Origin: Myrica gale
Taxonomy: Eukaryota > Streptophyta > Magnoliopsida > Fagales > Myricaceae
Reading direction: 5' to 3'
DNA: 64,000 nucleotides
Assembly (NCBI GenBank): GCA_963930655.1
Contig: OZ005608.1
Coordinates: forward strand, 3,844,001 to 3,908,000
A program made the translations under genes and the position numbers. Positions 1 through 13,000 of this stretch are shown in pieces. Under the pieces are notes generated by a model. That model saw nothing but the letters and a program-made list of their open reading frames with translations, had not been told where the DNA came from and did not search any database. The first letter of the stretch is position 1. The number at the start of each line of letters is the position of its first letter.

Positions 1-2410
1 CAAGTGATGGTCGTCAAACTAAATTTGCCATGTCACCATTCCCTACCGTCTAGTTCGTCAAGAGCACTCGAAAAACCTGTGGTAAAGGTCGTCACCTTTA
101 TGTTTTTGGCTAGAAATTAAGACCGACGAGTTCATCTATGTTGGTGAAGGTCTCCTGCTGACGTAGCTAGGTTCTGGGTTCGTCAAGAAAGATGCTAGCA
201 GCGAGCTTGTGGTCTTCGCCAATGGTTTTCCAAATACATTTTTCAAGTCGAGCTGCATTTCTACTCTGACGAATGACTTTTCTTTGAGCACATTGTTACA
301 TTTCATCAATGAAGCTCGTTTATGAACATCAAGTGTGAGTCTCTGTTGCCCATCTTTCCCCCAAAATTGTTACAAGTTGCTGAGTATATTTACTTCTCGC
401 TCGTTTGTTCTTTGAAGTGTGAGAATTGAAAATGCTGGTTGTGAGAAGTAAAGAGTACACGGTGTTTGTGATTATTTCACAAAGAGGGAACACGAGAGAG
501 AGTTGAAATTACTTCTGTTTAGAAAGTGTTTGTGATATTTACAAAAAGAGGGAACAAGAGACAGAGGTTGATATCTTCTCAATTTTTCTTCGTGCATATA
601 ATTTGCTTCTTTTAGGAGGTACAGAGTTTGGCCTCATGCTTTCCTAATCTCACGGGTAATAATTAAATGCAACAAATTTGCTTCTTCTAGTCTCGTCTAT
701 ACTCGTGTACTCTAATTTTGGAAAATTCTCATCTTCTGCTTTAACAAGAGTTCGGTACTGTGGGGCACTTTAAACGTTATAAATTGATGAGAAGCTTTGA
801 TAACAAGTGCTTATTAAGGTTCCATGGTAGTTGGTTCACATATCATAGTCTCTGTTGGAAAAACAATAGAACCTCTGTTAGTTTTTGTCTATTCCACTAA
901 ACAACAGCAGTTGGTTGAAAGAGAGGAGGACCACTCAACATTTTTACTCTTCTTTAGCTTATATACAGTTTCTTAATATATTTGATGTTGCTTTTCAACT
1001 CAGATGCACTTACTTTTGTTAGGAATCAACTTAGACAGCATGGAGATGTTCAGGTACATATTATACTTGTTAAACTGGTATAACCTAGAAACCTAGGCTA
1101 AACAATTTCTTTGTTCTTTTCATTGATGTTTCAGTCATGAGCAGTGTTAACCTTTTTTCTTGCTCCGATTTCAGCTTACTTGTGAAGCACTTGCTCAAGC
1201 AGTTATGGTAATGAATTGAACGAGATATCATGTACGGTCCTTGTGAGCCTTAGCTTATTCTCTTGGATTGCAAAAGTCTGCGCCTTTTCGAAGCAACTAT
1301 TTTTTTTGGTTTTTGTAGAACCAGATTCTCCACTAGTAGTTTATTTATTGTTGTTTTAGTTTTGTTTAGAGTCTTGTTTAGCTGTTGGAAAGTTCTATTT
1401 ACCAGGAAGGCCTTGCTCGTAAGTTTTCATGCCTTGTAACCTCTACAAATATTCTTTTAGGTAACAATTGTGAGAGTTCTTATTCAATTTCTATGAGATC
1501 TTATTTTCTCATTTTTCTTGATTTATATTTCTGCCCTGCTATGCAGTCTTCGTGGCAATGACTGACCTATCTTTGGAAATAAATGTCATCCTTCAAAGTA
1601 CAATTTCACGAGTTTGAGATTCAGTCTTGACTTGGTGAAGATTATCAAGGAAGATTCAAAAAGAATTTTGGAAGGCTCTCAACTTTCCAAGTATATTACA
1701 CACACCATGTTATACATCATTGCACATGTCGCTTTCTAATTCTGTTGTCCATAATGGGATAAATTCTATTTGAGGAACTGATTTGAGTATGACGTCTGAT
1801 GGATGAAGTCACTGTTAACCAGTATACTATGTGTTAGGGTATTTGTGGGGAGCATGTGCCCCATTCCATGCCTGTGCAATGAAGCACATGATATTTAACT
1901 TCCATACGAGGCATCTACGATAACTAATGTCGTGGGCCAAAAAAAATCTCCACAATCACTCTCTCGTTGCGACAACTTACAGATTTGACCGAAAGCATTA
2001 TCAATGAATATTAAACAGTCGGGAATGGTCATTACCAACAGAAATAATCGTTACTACATATTCCGTTGACCCGTCGTTGTTGGGGCAAGGAAATGAATCA
2101 AGCTGCGGCTTGTGGCCGTCGGCTAATGGCATTGCACACCTGACGAAATGGAGCTCGTTGGCGTAGAACAACGGGACTAGCTTGTCGGCGTAGAAGAACG
2201 GCTTGGCAAGCTTCTCCCAACGGACTTCACGTTCACAGTTGCCACCGATTCCTGACGAACGCGTTGAGTTGTCGACAAGGAGCTGTGCGCATGCGACAAC
2301 TACGACCACTCCTCGACGACGAAAAGCCGTGGCCAAATGCCTTTCTCGACGGTTTTGAATGCTTTCTACCACGATTGCTACCGTGACCGATGAACACTTT
2401 TCTTGTAGTG
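1..2410. mobile_element. Right part of a CACTA (CMC/EnSpm) DNA transposon, probably non-autonomous
   Basis: Positions 2397-2410 read, in reverse complement, CACTACAAGAAAAG, the canonical plant CACTA terminal inverted repeat, so this is the right end of such an element. The last 350 bp before it is GC-rich and studded with TGACGA or CGACGA motifs (for example near 2141 and 2252). The first 200 bp of the window carries the opposite-strand motif TCGTCA several times (near 11, 54, 88 and 179). Subterminal repeats in opposite orientation at the two ends are typical of CACTA elements. The left terminus is not in the window, so I infer that it lies just outside. No transposase-like coding region is visible, hence non-autonomous. 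The middle holds exon-like blocks, perhaps captured host sequence. Confidence 0.5.
1004..1207 (+). pseudogene. Two exon-like blocks, possibly from a PP2C-type gene
   Basis: Block 1 (1004-1053) follows an acceptor-like CAG and precedes GTACAT. It reads ALTFVRNQLRQHGDVQ. Block 2 (1175-1207) follows TTTCAG and precedes GTAATG. It reads LTCEALAQAVM in the matching phase. The pair reads on as one peptide that resembles the C-terminal part of plant protein phosphatase 2C catalytic domains, but it is short and I could not verify the match. No further exons are evident. It lies inside the presumed CACTA element, so it may be a captured fragment or the tail of a gene that begins outside the window. 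Confidence 0.27.
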
Positions 2411-2411
2411 T

Positions 2412-2515
2412 GAACATCGGACATGTTTAAGGCATAAATTAATTAATGCTCCAATAGACATTGAACATTGGACATGTTTAAGGGCGCACTACTATATATA
2501 TATATATATATATAT
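2412..2515. repeat. Short direct repeat and (TA)n microsatellite
   Basis: Two near-identical 21-bp copies (2412-2432 and 2463-2483, one difference) lie just outside the CACTA terminus. They are followed by an uninterrupted TA run from 2493 to 2515. Confidence 0.8.
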
Positions 2516-2799
2516 GATTCTTGTAACACGGTAAGTTCGCGGGGCCTAGGAGGACTGACGAACTCAAATGTTACTTCTTGACCAAAGATGCTGGCTGTAA
2601 GACCTTCTCTGCTAGTGGTGAAAGAATACAACATACAGATGAAAGGAGTACCTAAAATAACTTTCTGATCAGACATATTTTTAACTAAAACAAAAGGTGA
2701 TTTAAAGCAAACATTGTCCTTACAAATGTGAGCTTTGGATAAGCTCTCTCTCTATATATATCCAACCACGACAAGCTTCTTAATTGATATAATTTGGGT

Positions 2800-2945
2800 G
2801 GTATTTGATTGTTAAAATTTTTGGTAAGAGAGTTGGTGAAAAAGTAAAGAAGGATTGAAAAGATTTGAATGAATATTATAATAAAAATAATAATTTGATG
2901 ATGGAAATAAATATTATTTTATAATTTTTTAATCAAACCTAAAAT
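2800..2945. mobile_element. AT-rich MITE-like element
   Basis: A very AT-rich segment with a GGTATTTGATTG-like left end and a right end that reads GGTTTGATTAAA on the other strand. This matches the pattern of small non-autonomous DNA transposons. The inverted ends are imperfect and no clear target-site duplication was found. Confidence 0.3.
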
Positions 2946-3737
2946 TTTGAATGCCAAAAGAAAAATATAAGCATCTAGACTATGACTTCCACCATATGAG
3001 CCTACCCCTCGATAGCCATGCAAACTTATAGGTACCATGAACCAAAAAAACGAAAGATTTCCTCCCTCCTGTAAATGATTGATCCAAGATTCCCTCGATT
3101 TGATTACATATTCCATGCATGCATCTCTATTGATCCAGGATGTCTACTTTGAACCAAAAGGCAAATTCAAATAAGAAAACAGCAAAGAGGCAACCTTGCT
3201 ATATCTTTAGACTGTGGGGTCTTTTTCACCGCTTTGAGACACTGTATCTTTAAATTGCTGGCGACTGACACTATAGCATTATTTGAAGTAACCCAATCAA
3301 TTGACTTTCTTAAAAAAAGACATAAATTGAATGTAAATTTGTAAAAGTACTGAGAAATTTCAAATTAGTAATGCTTTGATTCTTGCTCCACGATCATGAT
3401 ACAGTAGATCTTGCATTCATGATGGACGTTGGTTGCTTATATCCAAGCGATCAAGGTGAACATGGAAAAGATATTTTCGTAGAAAGGAATGAAATTTCCT
3501 CACAAGAGAATTGAAAACCTTTTGACTTCCAATACATGAACCAGAACATATTAGTGAAGTTGATAGTACTCCATGGAATGGTTTTTCACTTCGTCCCTCT
3601 CCTACACTAATTAGCCACAATATGATGTTTATTGTCATCCACTGTGTTGTGGATTTGCTGGAATAGATACGAGGCCAATGCCCTAACGGTTATGTTTCGA
3701 ATTTTGTCCATATAATAATGATGAGAGCAGTTTCGAC
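2946..3737. other. Intergenic, nothing recognised
   Basis: AT-rich DNA between the MITE-like segment and the TTI1 promoter. The short reading frames on the minus strand show no family resemblance, and no RNA gene was seen. Confidence 0.5.
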
Positions 3738-3759
3738 CCATTCTCCTGTTGGGGCCTGG

Positions 3760-3920
3760 GGGTCCGTGAACCCTAACTTGACCCGTTTAATCCTAATGGG
3801 CGAAACCCCGCTCGCTTAATCCCGTTTTCGTCTCTTCTTCTTCTTCAATGTTCGCGGTTTTTCTCTTTTGTCTCTCTCTCTCACACTGTGTCTGTCAAGT
3901 TTCCTCTTCTAAGCCTTCGA
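3760..3920 (+). promoter_or_regulatory. Proximal promoter and 5' leader of the TTI1 gene
   Basis: Immediately upstream of the TTI1 start there is an AACCCTAA stretch (3769-3776), close to the plant telo-box, and an ATGGGCG site-II-like element at about 3796. A pyrimidine-rich leader (TCTTCTTCTTCTTC region, 3830-3846) and CT repeats follow. Telo-box plus site-II combinations are known from plant housekeeping and proliferation genes. No TATA box is obvious. The assignment is inferred from position and motif only. Confidence 0.35.
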
Positions 3921-4039
3921 ATGGACGAAACCGATATAATTACCGGCGGGTTCTCGGACGAAGAAGAAATTCAAGAACGAGAAGGAGAAGACGCAAGAAG
4001 AGGCAGCGTGTTTTCGCAGCTAAAACCCCATTGCGTTGA
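3848..4039 (+). other. Upstream ORF overlapping the TTI1 start codon
   Basis: An ATG at 3848 opens a 63-codon frame that runs through the TTI1 start (3921) in another frame and ends inside exon 1. If transcription starts upstream of 3848, this overlapping uORF could lower initiation at the main ATG. Its sequence (hydrophobic start, arginine-rich end) suggests no product of its own; the arginine run is a by-product of the acidic Glu-rich main frame. Confidence 0.25.
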
Positions 4040-7000
4040 GCTTCTAGAGCTGGTTCAAAACCCTTACAGGAACTCCTCTGCAATCTCCGATATGCTTCAA
4101 TTTCTTCGCAACTCTTCGCCCTCTGCACTCCAGCCCTTCTTCGAGTATGCCATTTCCCACATATCTGTGTATACATATATACACGTATATATTCCACTTT
4201 GTGCCTAAGGGAATTCTGAAATTTATTGTGAACTAGCGAGAATTGGTATATAATAGCAACTGATTCTTTTAATGAAAAAGTTGGAATTTTTAAGCCTTAT
4301 TATTAGAATAACTAGTGGTTTATGATAAAAATTTGTAGAACCATTTTGGATAACGGAACTTATTTTGATGGTCTGATTGGTTGAAGGACAAACTTTTGAG
4401 CATAGATGTGAATTTCCTGATAAAAATTAACTTTCGCTCCGTTTGGTATGAGGTGAGTGGTGGAAGAGCATGTTCGGCTATGATTATACCTCAAAGACTA
4501 TTGTCATAATTTGACTTGTTAATGTAGAGTTCTAAACTTAGCGCACTAGTTGAAGTAGAACAGTAGTTTCCTCTTATCTCCCTTTCATGAACACGTAATG
4601 ATCACCATTGCTGCTTGAGTCCTCATGTCACCTCTTTACATCTGCAAACTTTACCTTACTCTCCCTGAGCTCTCCGGTGAAGATGGCTGCTGATTGAAAA
4701 TTGGCGGTTGGATCTTCTATAATAAATGTGGTGCATATGGCTAAAGTGAATAACGGTAGGCATAAAATTGCTATATATTTCGGCGAGATTTAGGTGTCAC
4801 TGCATGGCATGCTACAAATATACTGGAACTTCGGATAAGTTGAATCGCATGACAACGCCACTTTCGGCTTCAATTCTAATTGTACTCATGAAATCGATGT
4901 TGAGCTCTTGTCGAATGCAGTTTAAATTGTTCAAAATTGTTTGAAAGTTTGCATTTTTCACATGTTTGATGGGGATTGGCTTGACAAAGATTTGGATTTG
5001 TACTAGTGTCCGTTTTCTGTTCCATCAAGATTTGGTTTTGAGAGGTTCCAGTGAGTATGAGCTATTAGGAAAGGTCACAGCCAAGGTATAAGTAATGGGG
5101 GTTTTTGGACTGAAACCGATGAACACAAAACTCTAGGAAGTGAGAACTCGTTATGATATTGTTGGTCACATTCTATCTGGGAAATAACCAAGTCTTCTAC
5201 ATAAATGGTCTTCTCAAATGGAATTAGCAAGAATGCTTGTTCAGAGGATCCATGCACATGTTGCATACTTGTTGGACATGACACTCTTGGAACATTTCTT
5301 CACTTGTGGTGGATATGTCCCGTGGCCTTCCATTATTTTAGAAGTGACCTTCTACATACCCAATCAGTCTCGCATCTTATGACCCTGCCATCCACCTTCC
5401 AAAATACGGAGATGAAATCAATAGTACATTATGTGGATGAAATGTGGTCCCAGTGGACACATCAGAATGAAAATCTTTGGTTTTACAGCACAGGGGACTA
5501 AAATAGTGAAAGATAAATAATATTGGGAAGTGTAAGGGATGTGGGGAAGTAGTGTTAGAGGCAGAACAGCGGCTTTGGGAAGAGATATGTGTATTGGTAT
5601 CTTATTTATATCTAGGAGTTCTCTTCTCGTTCTTTTCTTGAAATACTAATGCTATCATGCTTCTGCTTCTCTTCTCATCCTTCTCTTGAAATACTAAAGC
5701 CACCATGCTGCTTGCTCTGTATCATTTTGTATATGTGTGATGTGTTACTGTGCAGACTTATGTTAGTGTCCACATTCTATCTACCGAAAAGAGGAAGAAG
5801 AGTTCTATGTTAGTGATAGTTTCCAGTTAGCAGTGGTGTTGACACTTGCTTTACACTGGAGATAAAAATGAATCAACTGAGAAAAAACAGTGTTGATACT
5901 GAATGTTACACAGCTATTCGGCATGAATGTCCAACCTCTACCAGTTATGTTTCGGATCTCAAAATATAGCTAGGACTACATAGATGAATCATTAACCATA
6001 CATAATGAACTAAGGGGAAGGTTCAATATTTAATCATCGACTTGGAGAGTCTAAATATCATCTATTAAAGGTGATTTTTCGTTTCCCTCTTAAAAGAACT
6101 GCACCTTTTGTTCAAGAGTTCTTCAAGATGGTCCATTTCAACGATCCCAGTTCATTTTGTTTTGGAAACTTCATGGAATCTACTATTCTTATAATGAATT
6201 TTCAGCTAGATGTTTTGCACTGCCAGGCATCATAATGACTTAATTGCTTTATTGGAACTTATACAGTTTCAAGTCTATGGCGAACACATTTAAGCAACAG
6301 AAGCCATAAGCGAGGCATTGATAAATGAAAATGGATGGCTAGTTTTTGTCTTTTTAGATTACGAACAACAAAGGATGAATCAGGTGATAAGGGTTGATGG
6401 AAAAGGAGATAAGAAATGTGATTTTAAAGAGCTGATAAAACTAAAAATTATGGATTATAGCCCACATTTAAAACTCTCCAACTGCTCTAATGTTTTTTTT
6501 AAGAATATGAAGATCTGAGGACTGATTTTATGAAAAAAGACAGGCAGGGTGCAGAAACTATAAAAGAAATAGACGGCTATAGCATTTTTAGGAATCATGT
6601 TTCTCCCATTATATTTGAAGCTATTTGTGCAATGATAATTATGTAACTTGTGGTTCCGTAAAGTTTGTTTAATTAATACTGTTGTTTCCCAGGTAGATGG
6701 TGGTAAACTTGGTGTATGTGGATCAACTGATACTGCTCCTAGTCTAATTAAAAGGAAAAGAAAAAAAAAATCACAACGTTGATCTGGACTCAGAATTTCT
6801 TAACTGGGCTCCTTCCAATGTTCTGTGTTTCTTAAAAATTTACATTTTGGTTATCATCTCTCTTTCAGCTACACATTGTTCCCATTGTTGCTTCTGTTGG
6901 ATGCGGCAATCGATTGCAGATCTCCACAGAAGGTTGACACTGAAGAGAAATTTGTGATGCCTGATGCTTTAAGAGTGCCTCAAAAAGTGACCGATCATGT

Positions 7001-10000
7001 GGCAGAAGGTGTTCTCCAATGTTTGGAAGAACTTCTGAAGAAGTGTCAGTTTAGATCTGTGAATCAGGTGCTCTGATTTTGATTTTAAACTTTTTCCATA
7101 TCATATGGAGGATGTATATCTTTGGTCTGCTTTTTAATCAAGACAATTAATTCCAGTTGTTTCAAATAATCTTTTTAAAAAGGAATGTACTTTGAATAAG
7201 GGTAGTGCAGATAGAGAAATATAAGACGAAATTGAGTTTTGCAGACTATTTTCTCCTGTGCATGAGCCTCTGTTTCTCTCTCTCACAAACTCACATTCAC
7301 GCACACACATATTTGAACTTCTGCAGGATATTTTAAGCTTCTCCATGGTTGCCTAACCGAGCCTTGCTATTATGCTTCTTTTTAGATTGCTGTCAATTTC
7401 TTTTTACTTTCCTGCAAATTTTCTTCTTCTCTCTTTGAAAGTAGTTTTGTGGCCACTGTGAGCAAGAATACATTATCACTGCTCTTTCTGAAAACTCTCT
7501 CAGACTCTAGTGGGTTTCAATAGCCTGCTTCTTTTATACGTGAGTTACATGTTTTTTTTTTGCATGGCGTTGCTCGTAATTAGAGGAAGTTGACGAAATG
7601 AATCTGGATATTGTGATGCCCCAGAAGAATTTAATTCTTGCAGACTTGATGAAAACCCCATTTGGAAGTTGTAATACCTTCTATGAATGATATAGAATGT
7701 CAGTACTAGGTTGCTCGTTTTTCAAATTTACAATTCTGAGGTATTACTTCTTGATAGACCAAAGCTACATTTATTATTTATCTTTCCGGAGGGTGGAAAG
7801 TATGACGAATGGAGAGGGGAGTGGCAGGGAGAAGAAAAAGGGTGGTAAGTGAGAGTAGTCCACCTCTCCCTCTTCAGGATCTTTTGTTGGAGGATAGGAG
7901 GACAAGGTGAAGATATTTATGTTTACAAGTGTACTTGGACTTAAGATGGTTTGAAGATGATAAAATGATTTTCACAGACTTGTCTTAAGGTTTTTTTGGT
8001 GGTTCTAGGGGGTTGCGTCGGGGTGACCCTCTCTCACCCTTTTTGTTTGTGCTCATTATGGAAGCTTTCAATAGGATGATGAATATAGTGGTGGCTAGGG
8101 GATCCATTGCAGGTTTTGAGGTTGGAGGTAGGGGTGGAGGAGGCATGTCCATTTCTCATCTTTCGTTTGCTGATGATACCTTAATCTTGTGCGGGGTAGA
8201 GGTGAGTCATTTTCGTCATCTCAGATGTCTTTTGCTGTGCTTTGAGGCGGTGTCAGGGTTGAAAGTTAATCTTTCAAAAACGGAAGTTATTCCTATTGGG
8301 GTTGTGGGCAATGTTCAGGAGCTGGCTGCTATTTTGGGTTTTAGAATTTCGTAGTCACCTACCACCTATCTTGGGCTTCCGTTGGGAGCGCATTTTAAGA
8401 GCTTGCATATTTGGGATGACATCATTGAAAGAGCTGAAAGAAGGTTGTCGGGTTGGAAACACAGCTATCTTTCGAAGGGTGGTAGACTCACGTTGATTAA
8501 GTCTACACTCTCTTGTCTCCCATCCTATTTTCTGTCTCTTTTTCCTATTCCATTGGGGGTTGCCAATAGATTGGAGAAAATCCAAAGGACTTTTCTATGG
8601 AGGGTGATGGAATTGAGCATAAGTTTCATCTTATAAAATGGGAGAGGGTTTGTTCTCCAATGAATTGTGGAGGGTTGAGTTTAAGGAGACTCCATGTGTT
8701 CAATAAAGCATGATTAGGGAAGTGGTTGTGGCGTTTCGCCTTGGAGAGGGATATTTTGTGGAAGGTTGTTATTTAGGATAAGTATGGTAGTGTTCCGGGC
8801 GGTTGGAGAACCAATGACATCCATGGGTCTTATGGTGTGAGCTTGTGGAAGCACATTAACAATGGATGACCCCTCTTTTGCAGGAACATCCGCCTCGTGG
8901 TGGGTTGTGGGCTTAATGTTAGGTCTTGGCATGATCTTTGGTGTGGAGAAAGACCTTTGAAGCTTGCATTCCCTCTTTTGTATTCCCTTGCTAGATGCAA
9001 GGATGCGATGGTTGCGGATTGTTTGGAGGGGGATTCCGGTTATGGGGTGTGGACTATTCATTTTTCAAGAATCGCCAATGATTGGGAGATTGAATAATTT
9101 TCAGCTTTCTTCTCATTGTTGTACTCTATGGTCCTTAGGAGAAGGGGAGAAAATAAAATGCTTTGGCAAGGTGTTAAGAATGAGGTTTTTTCGGTTAAGT
9201 CGATGTATGCTTATTATTCGGGGTACAAGTGAGGTCTTTCCGTGGAGGCAGATTTGGAAGACTGTTGCCCCGCCAAGAGTTTCGTTCTTTGTTTGGGAAG
9301 CGGCCCATGACATTGACAACTTAAGGAGGAGGGAATTATGAGCTTATTGTTCGTGATCTGTGGATCACGTGCTTATCCACTGCTTGGTAGCTAGAGAGTT
9401 GTGGTTGCACGTGCTTAGTATTGTTAACTATCTGTGGGTGATGCCTAAGAGGATGGGCGAGGTGCTAAAGTGTTGGAAGAGGAAGTTCAACAATCCTTTG
9501 GCGTTGGTTGTGTGGAAAATGATACCATTATGCATTTGGTGGAGCTTATGGAGGGCGAGGAACAAAAGGTGCTTTGAAGATTTGGGGCTGCCCTTAGATT
9601 GTTTGAAAGGCAGACTTTGTTTCTGTGGGCTAATGGGGTGCTGGGTTCTCCTTTTGTAGACTTCAGTGATTTTATCAGTTTTTTAGCCTGTTTGTTGTAG
9701 CTGGTTTAGTACAGCCATTTGTACTGTCCCGCTTCCTTTTGTTTTGTTTTTTATTTTTTTATGTCAATAAAGCTTTCCTTATCCAAAAAAAAAAAAGAAT
9801 GGGCTGGTTTTGGCAGGCTGGAAGGATTCCTTCTCCCCTCTCCTCTACCTCTTCATCTTTTCAAACCAAGGGTATATACTCTTTCTCCTTCTTTACCTCT
9901 CCATCCTCCTAAAAATCTCCTCCAAACAAACCGAGTGTAAATGGCTGATCATTAAGATGTCTCTCTGTGTTGAAAGCATACAATAGCCTCATAAGGCATA

Positions 10001-13000
10001 AAGTGTTGCTTGCAACATTATTACTTACTGTTTGAGCAATAGTTTTAGGGGAAACTAAATACAAGGATATGCTGCCATTTTTTTAGCAAATTCTTCTCCC
10101 CAAATGTTCAGTTTTTCTGTTCCTTTTTGTGTGAAGTTTGATAATGTGCTTTTGCAGATGGTTGTAGTGCTAAAAAAATTGACTGATGGTGCTTTGCTTT
10201 CTCCCTCTGAGGCTTCAGAAGAGTTCCGTGAAGGAGTAATCAACTGTTTTAGGGCTCTGCTTTTGAGTTTACTCCCATGCTCTGATAAGTCTTGCTCATG
10301 TAAACAAAGTATTGGTTTGCCTACACTTATAGAAAGTGGATCTATGGAAACTCTGAATTATTGTTCAGAATCAGGAGAATGCTCGCTTTCTTTTCTTCAG
10401 TCTGAAGCTGCTTCACCTGCTGTTGGACACTGGCTATCTCTTCTTCTCAAAGTACACGACTCTTTATAGTTTATATTCCTACTACTGCATTCATTTTGAA
10501 GTGTACTTCATTTTTTTCTTAGGTTTTCTAATTCCACCATGGTTTTATGCAAAGGCTGCAGATACTGAGGCTGCACGAGGACATCGGGGGAGTGCGAACC
10601 TTCGCATTGAAGCCTTTACAACCTTACGTGTGCTTGTTGCAAAGGTTATTTTGTCAGTTTCAGCTCCTAATTCTTATGTGCTTTAATTTATTGGTTATAT
10701 TTGTGCCTTTGTTTCTTCCTCAATCAAATTGATCATGGCCTTGATTAGTTTTAACTGTTCATGTTAAAAGAAGGAGAGAACAAAATGTTTCGAAGCGCAA
10801 TTCTTAGGTTGCAATTTATAGGAACCTTTGATGGCTTGCTCGTGCGCTAAAACGTAGATGGATGAACAAATATCTTGAATGAACTTTTATGAACTTTAAA
10901 TTGTTTGTAATTTTTTCCTTTTGTTAGATAGATTCTCTAGATTCAATTTGTGTGCTTCTTGATAATCCAATTGTACACAGCTTTAGATTGTCAGAGCCAG
11001 ATTGATTGTTCTATCCATGTAAAGCTTTGCTTCCATTTTCCCATGGTCAAGTTTGATTTCTTGCATTTTTGTTATTTCATTAATGTTTGCCATGTCAGTC
11101 TTTTGTAAGCATGGCTACTTTCAGGAGGATAGTTGAAGAGGGCTTCTTTAAGTTCTCGTGAAACACCATTGCCAATAAAGATAGTCTCGTTTCTGGAAGA
11201 CTAAATTGTTGGTCAAATTGGATCAAACACACATCTTTTGAGCAACCGTCCCCCTTAGTATACATATTTTTAGCTTATTGGTTAATGATTCGACTTACCA
11301 TTGTTGTTTTCATAAGATGATATTTTGTTTCTGTTTCTGCTAACTGGCCATATAATTTACTAAGAGGAAGAACAGGTTCTAGTTGAAAAGATTGGTTTTT
11401 CATATGCACATCAGCTTGTCTACTTTGAGCTAAGAGATTCCTGTGTCCAATTTTCTTGTGAAAATGTGAGATGTATGAAAATCTGGGTTAGTTTTATTTA
11501 AATTTTCTTTGCAGGTGGGTTCTGCAGATGCGTTAGCCTTCTTTTTACCTGGTGTTGTTAGTCAATTTGCCAAAGTTCTGCATGCCTCAAAAACAATGAT
11601 GAGTGGGGCTGCTGGAAGTGTTGAAGCTATTAACCAAGCAATTAGAGGTTTAGCTGAATATCTTACAATAGTCCTTGAGGATGATGTGAATTTGTCTAGC
11701 CTTGATATGCCAGTGGATTCCATTACCAACTTTAACTTAAGTAAGTACAAATCTACACAATCTGTTCTGGAGGAGCTTCGCAGTTTGCCAAATAAAGCTC
11801 AAGGGAAAAGTGAAATGGTAGCAGAAGATTCAAGTGACAAAGCTATAGCAATAGTAACTCCAGAATCAGAATTCAAAGACGTGAGAAGCACTGATCCTGG
11901 CAAGGGGATCAGATCTTTGCGGGTGAATCATACAAAAGAGTGGATTGAGAAAACTGCAGCACATGTTAATAAACTTTTAGGTGCTACTTTTCCAAATGTA
12001 TGTTCTTATCTTTGATTCAATGGTAGTTATTCCTCAAGGATCTAGCCATTATTTTTTGAAGCTTTTATGCAGTAACTACTTTTGATTTCTTTACTTGATT
12101 GACCTAATATTATATATGTCTATCAGATTTGTGTTCATCCAGCAAACAAGGTGAGAGAAGGACTCCTAGCTGCCATTCGACGGCTTTTATCAAAGTGCAG
12201 TCACACGCTGAAGGAGAGCAGACAAATGCTTCTGGTAAGCTGAGAATTAGAATAAGTATTCCCCATGGTTTGGGTTTCATTACATGTTGATGCAGCCTCC
12301 TTTCTCTTATGTGAGTTACTGAATTTGGTTGTAAAAGGGCTTCATCTGTATGTAAAGAAGGCTTGACAACATTTTCAGGGTTATAATTTTTACTGATTAA
12401 AAAAATCGTTGGAACTCACAAGATAATTCAATCTCGAATAGCCATATATTTGTCTTGCTGATCAATGCTTATTACAACTGGGGGTAATTTTTTTTGGGTG
12501 AATATATCAGGGGGTAATATTATCATATAATCTCACTCAGTTATAGGCTTTGACCTGGCTTGTGTTCTGGAAATAAAAGTAAACCAAGCTTGAATATCCA
12601 ATACGTTACTCTACTTGGCTCAATTATAGCCCTACCGCACAAAAAAAATCATTGAAGTTTCAATGTTTTTTGCTGTGATCTATGAACTAAATGACATTTC
12701 CTCTTCCCAACAGATAAGGGAATGGACTGGAGGGTAAAGTCACTTTTTCAGTCTCATGCGGGTGCACGTTAGTTGTATGTATTCTTAAAAAGAAAAAACC
12801 ACAGATTTCATGTTATCGACACGTGCATGACATGTTAAGAAAACTGTCCTTTGGAGCTCCAACTGCTTTCATGTTCTTTCTCTTCTTTTAAACACACTGG
12901 TTAAATTAATGTGTAACAATAAACTTGTTGGTTAACTGCTTTCAGCATGTTCTTCTCTCTTCTTTCTACTGTTAAACGCACTGGTTAAATACATGAGTAA

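Noticed and set aside
2001-2417. 138-codon minus frame at the CACTA end
   Set aside because: GC-rich subterminal repeat DNA of the transposon; the peptide has no family features.
5205-5501. 98-codon + frame with a CPVA and cysteine pattern reminiscent of zf-RVT of LINEs
   Set aside because: Only a few residues fit, no RT or tail is present nearby, and it lies in TTI1 intron 1. It is too weak to call.
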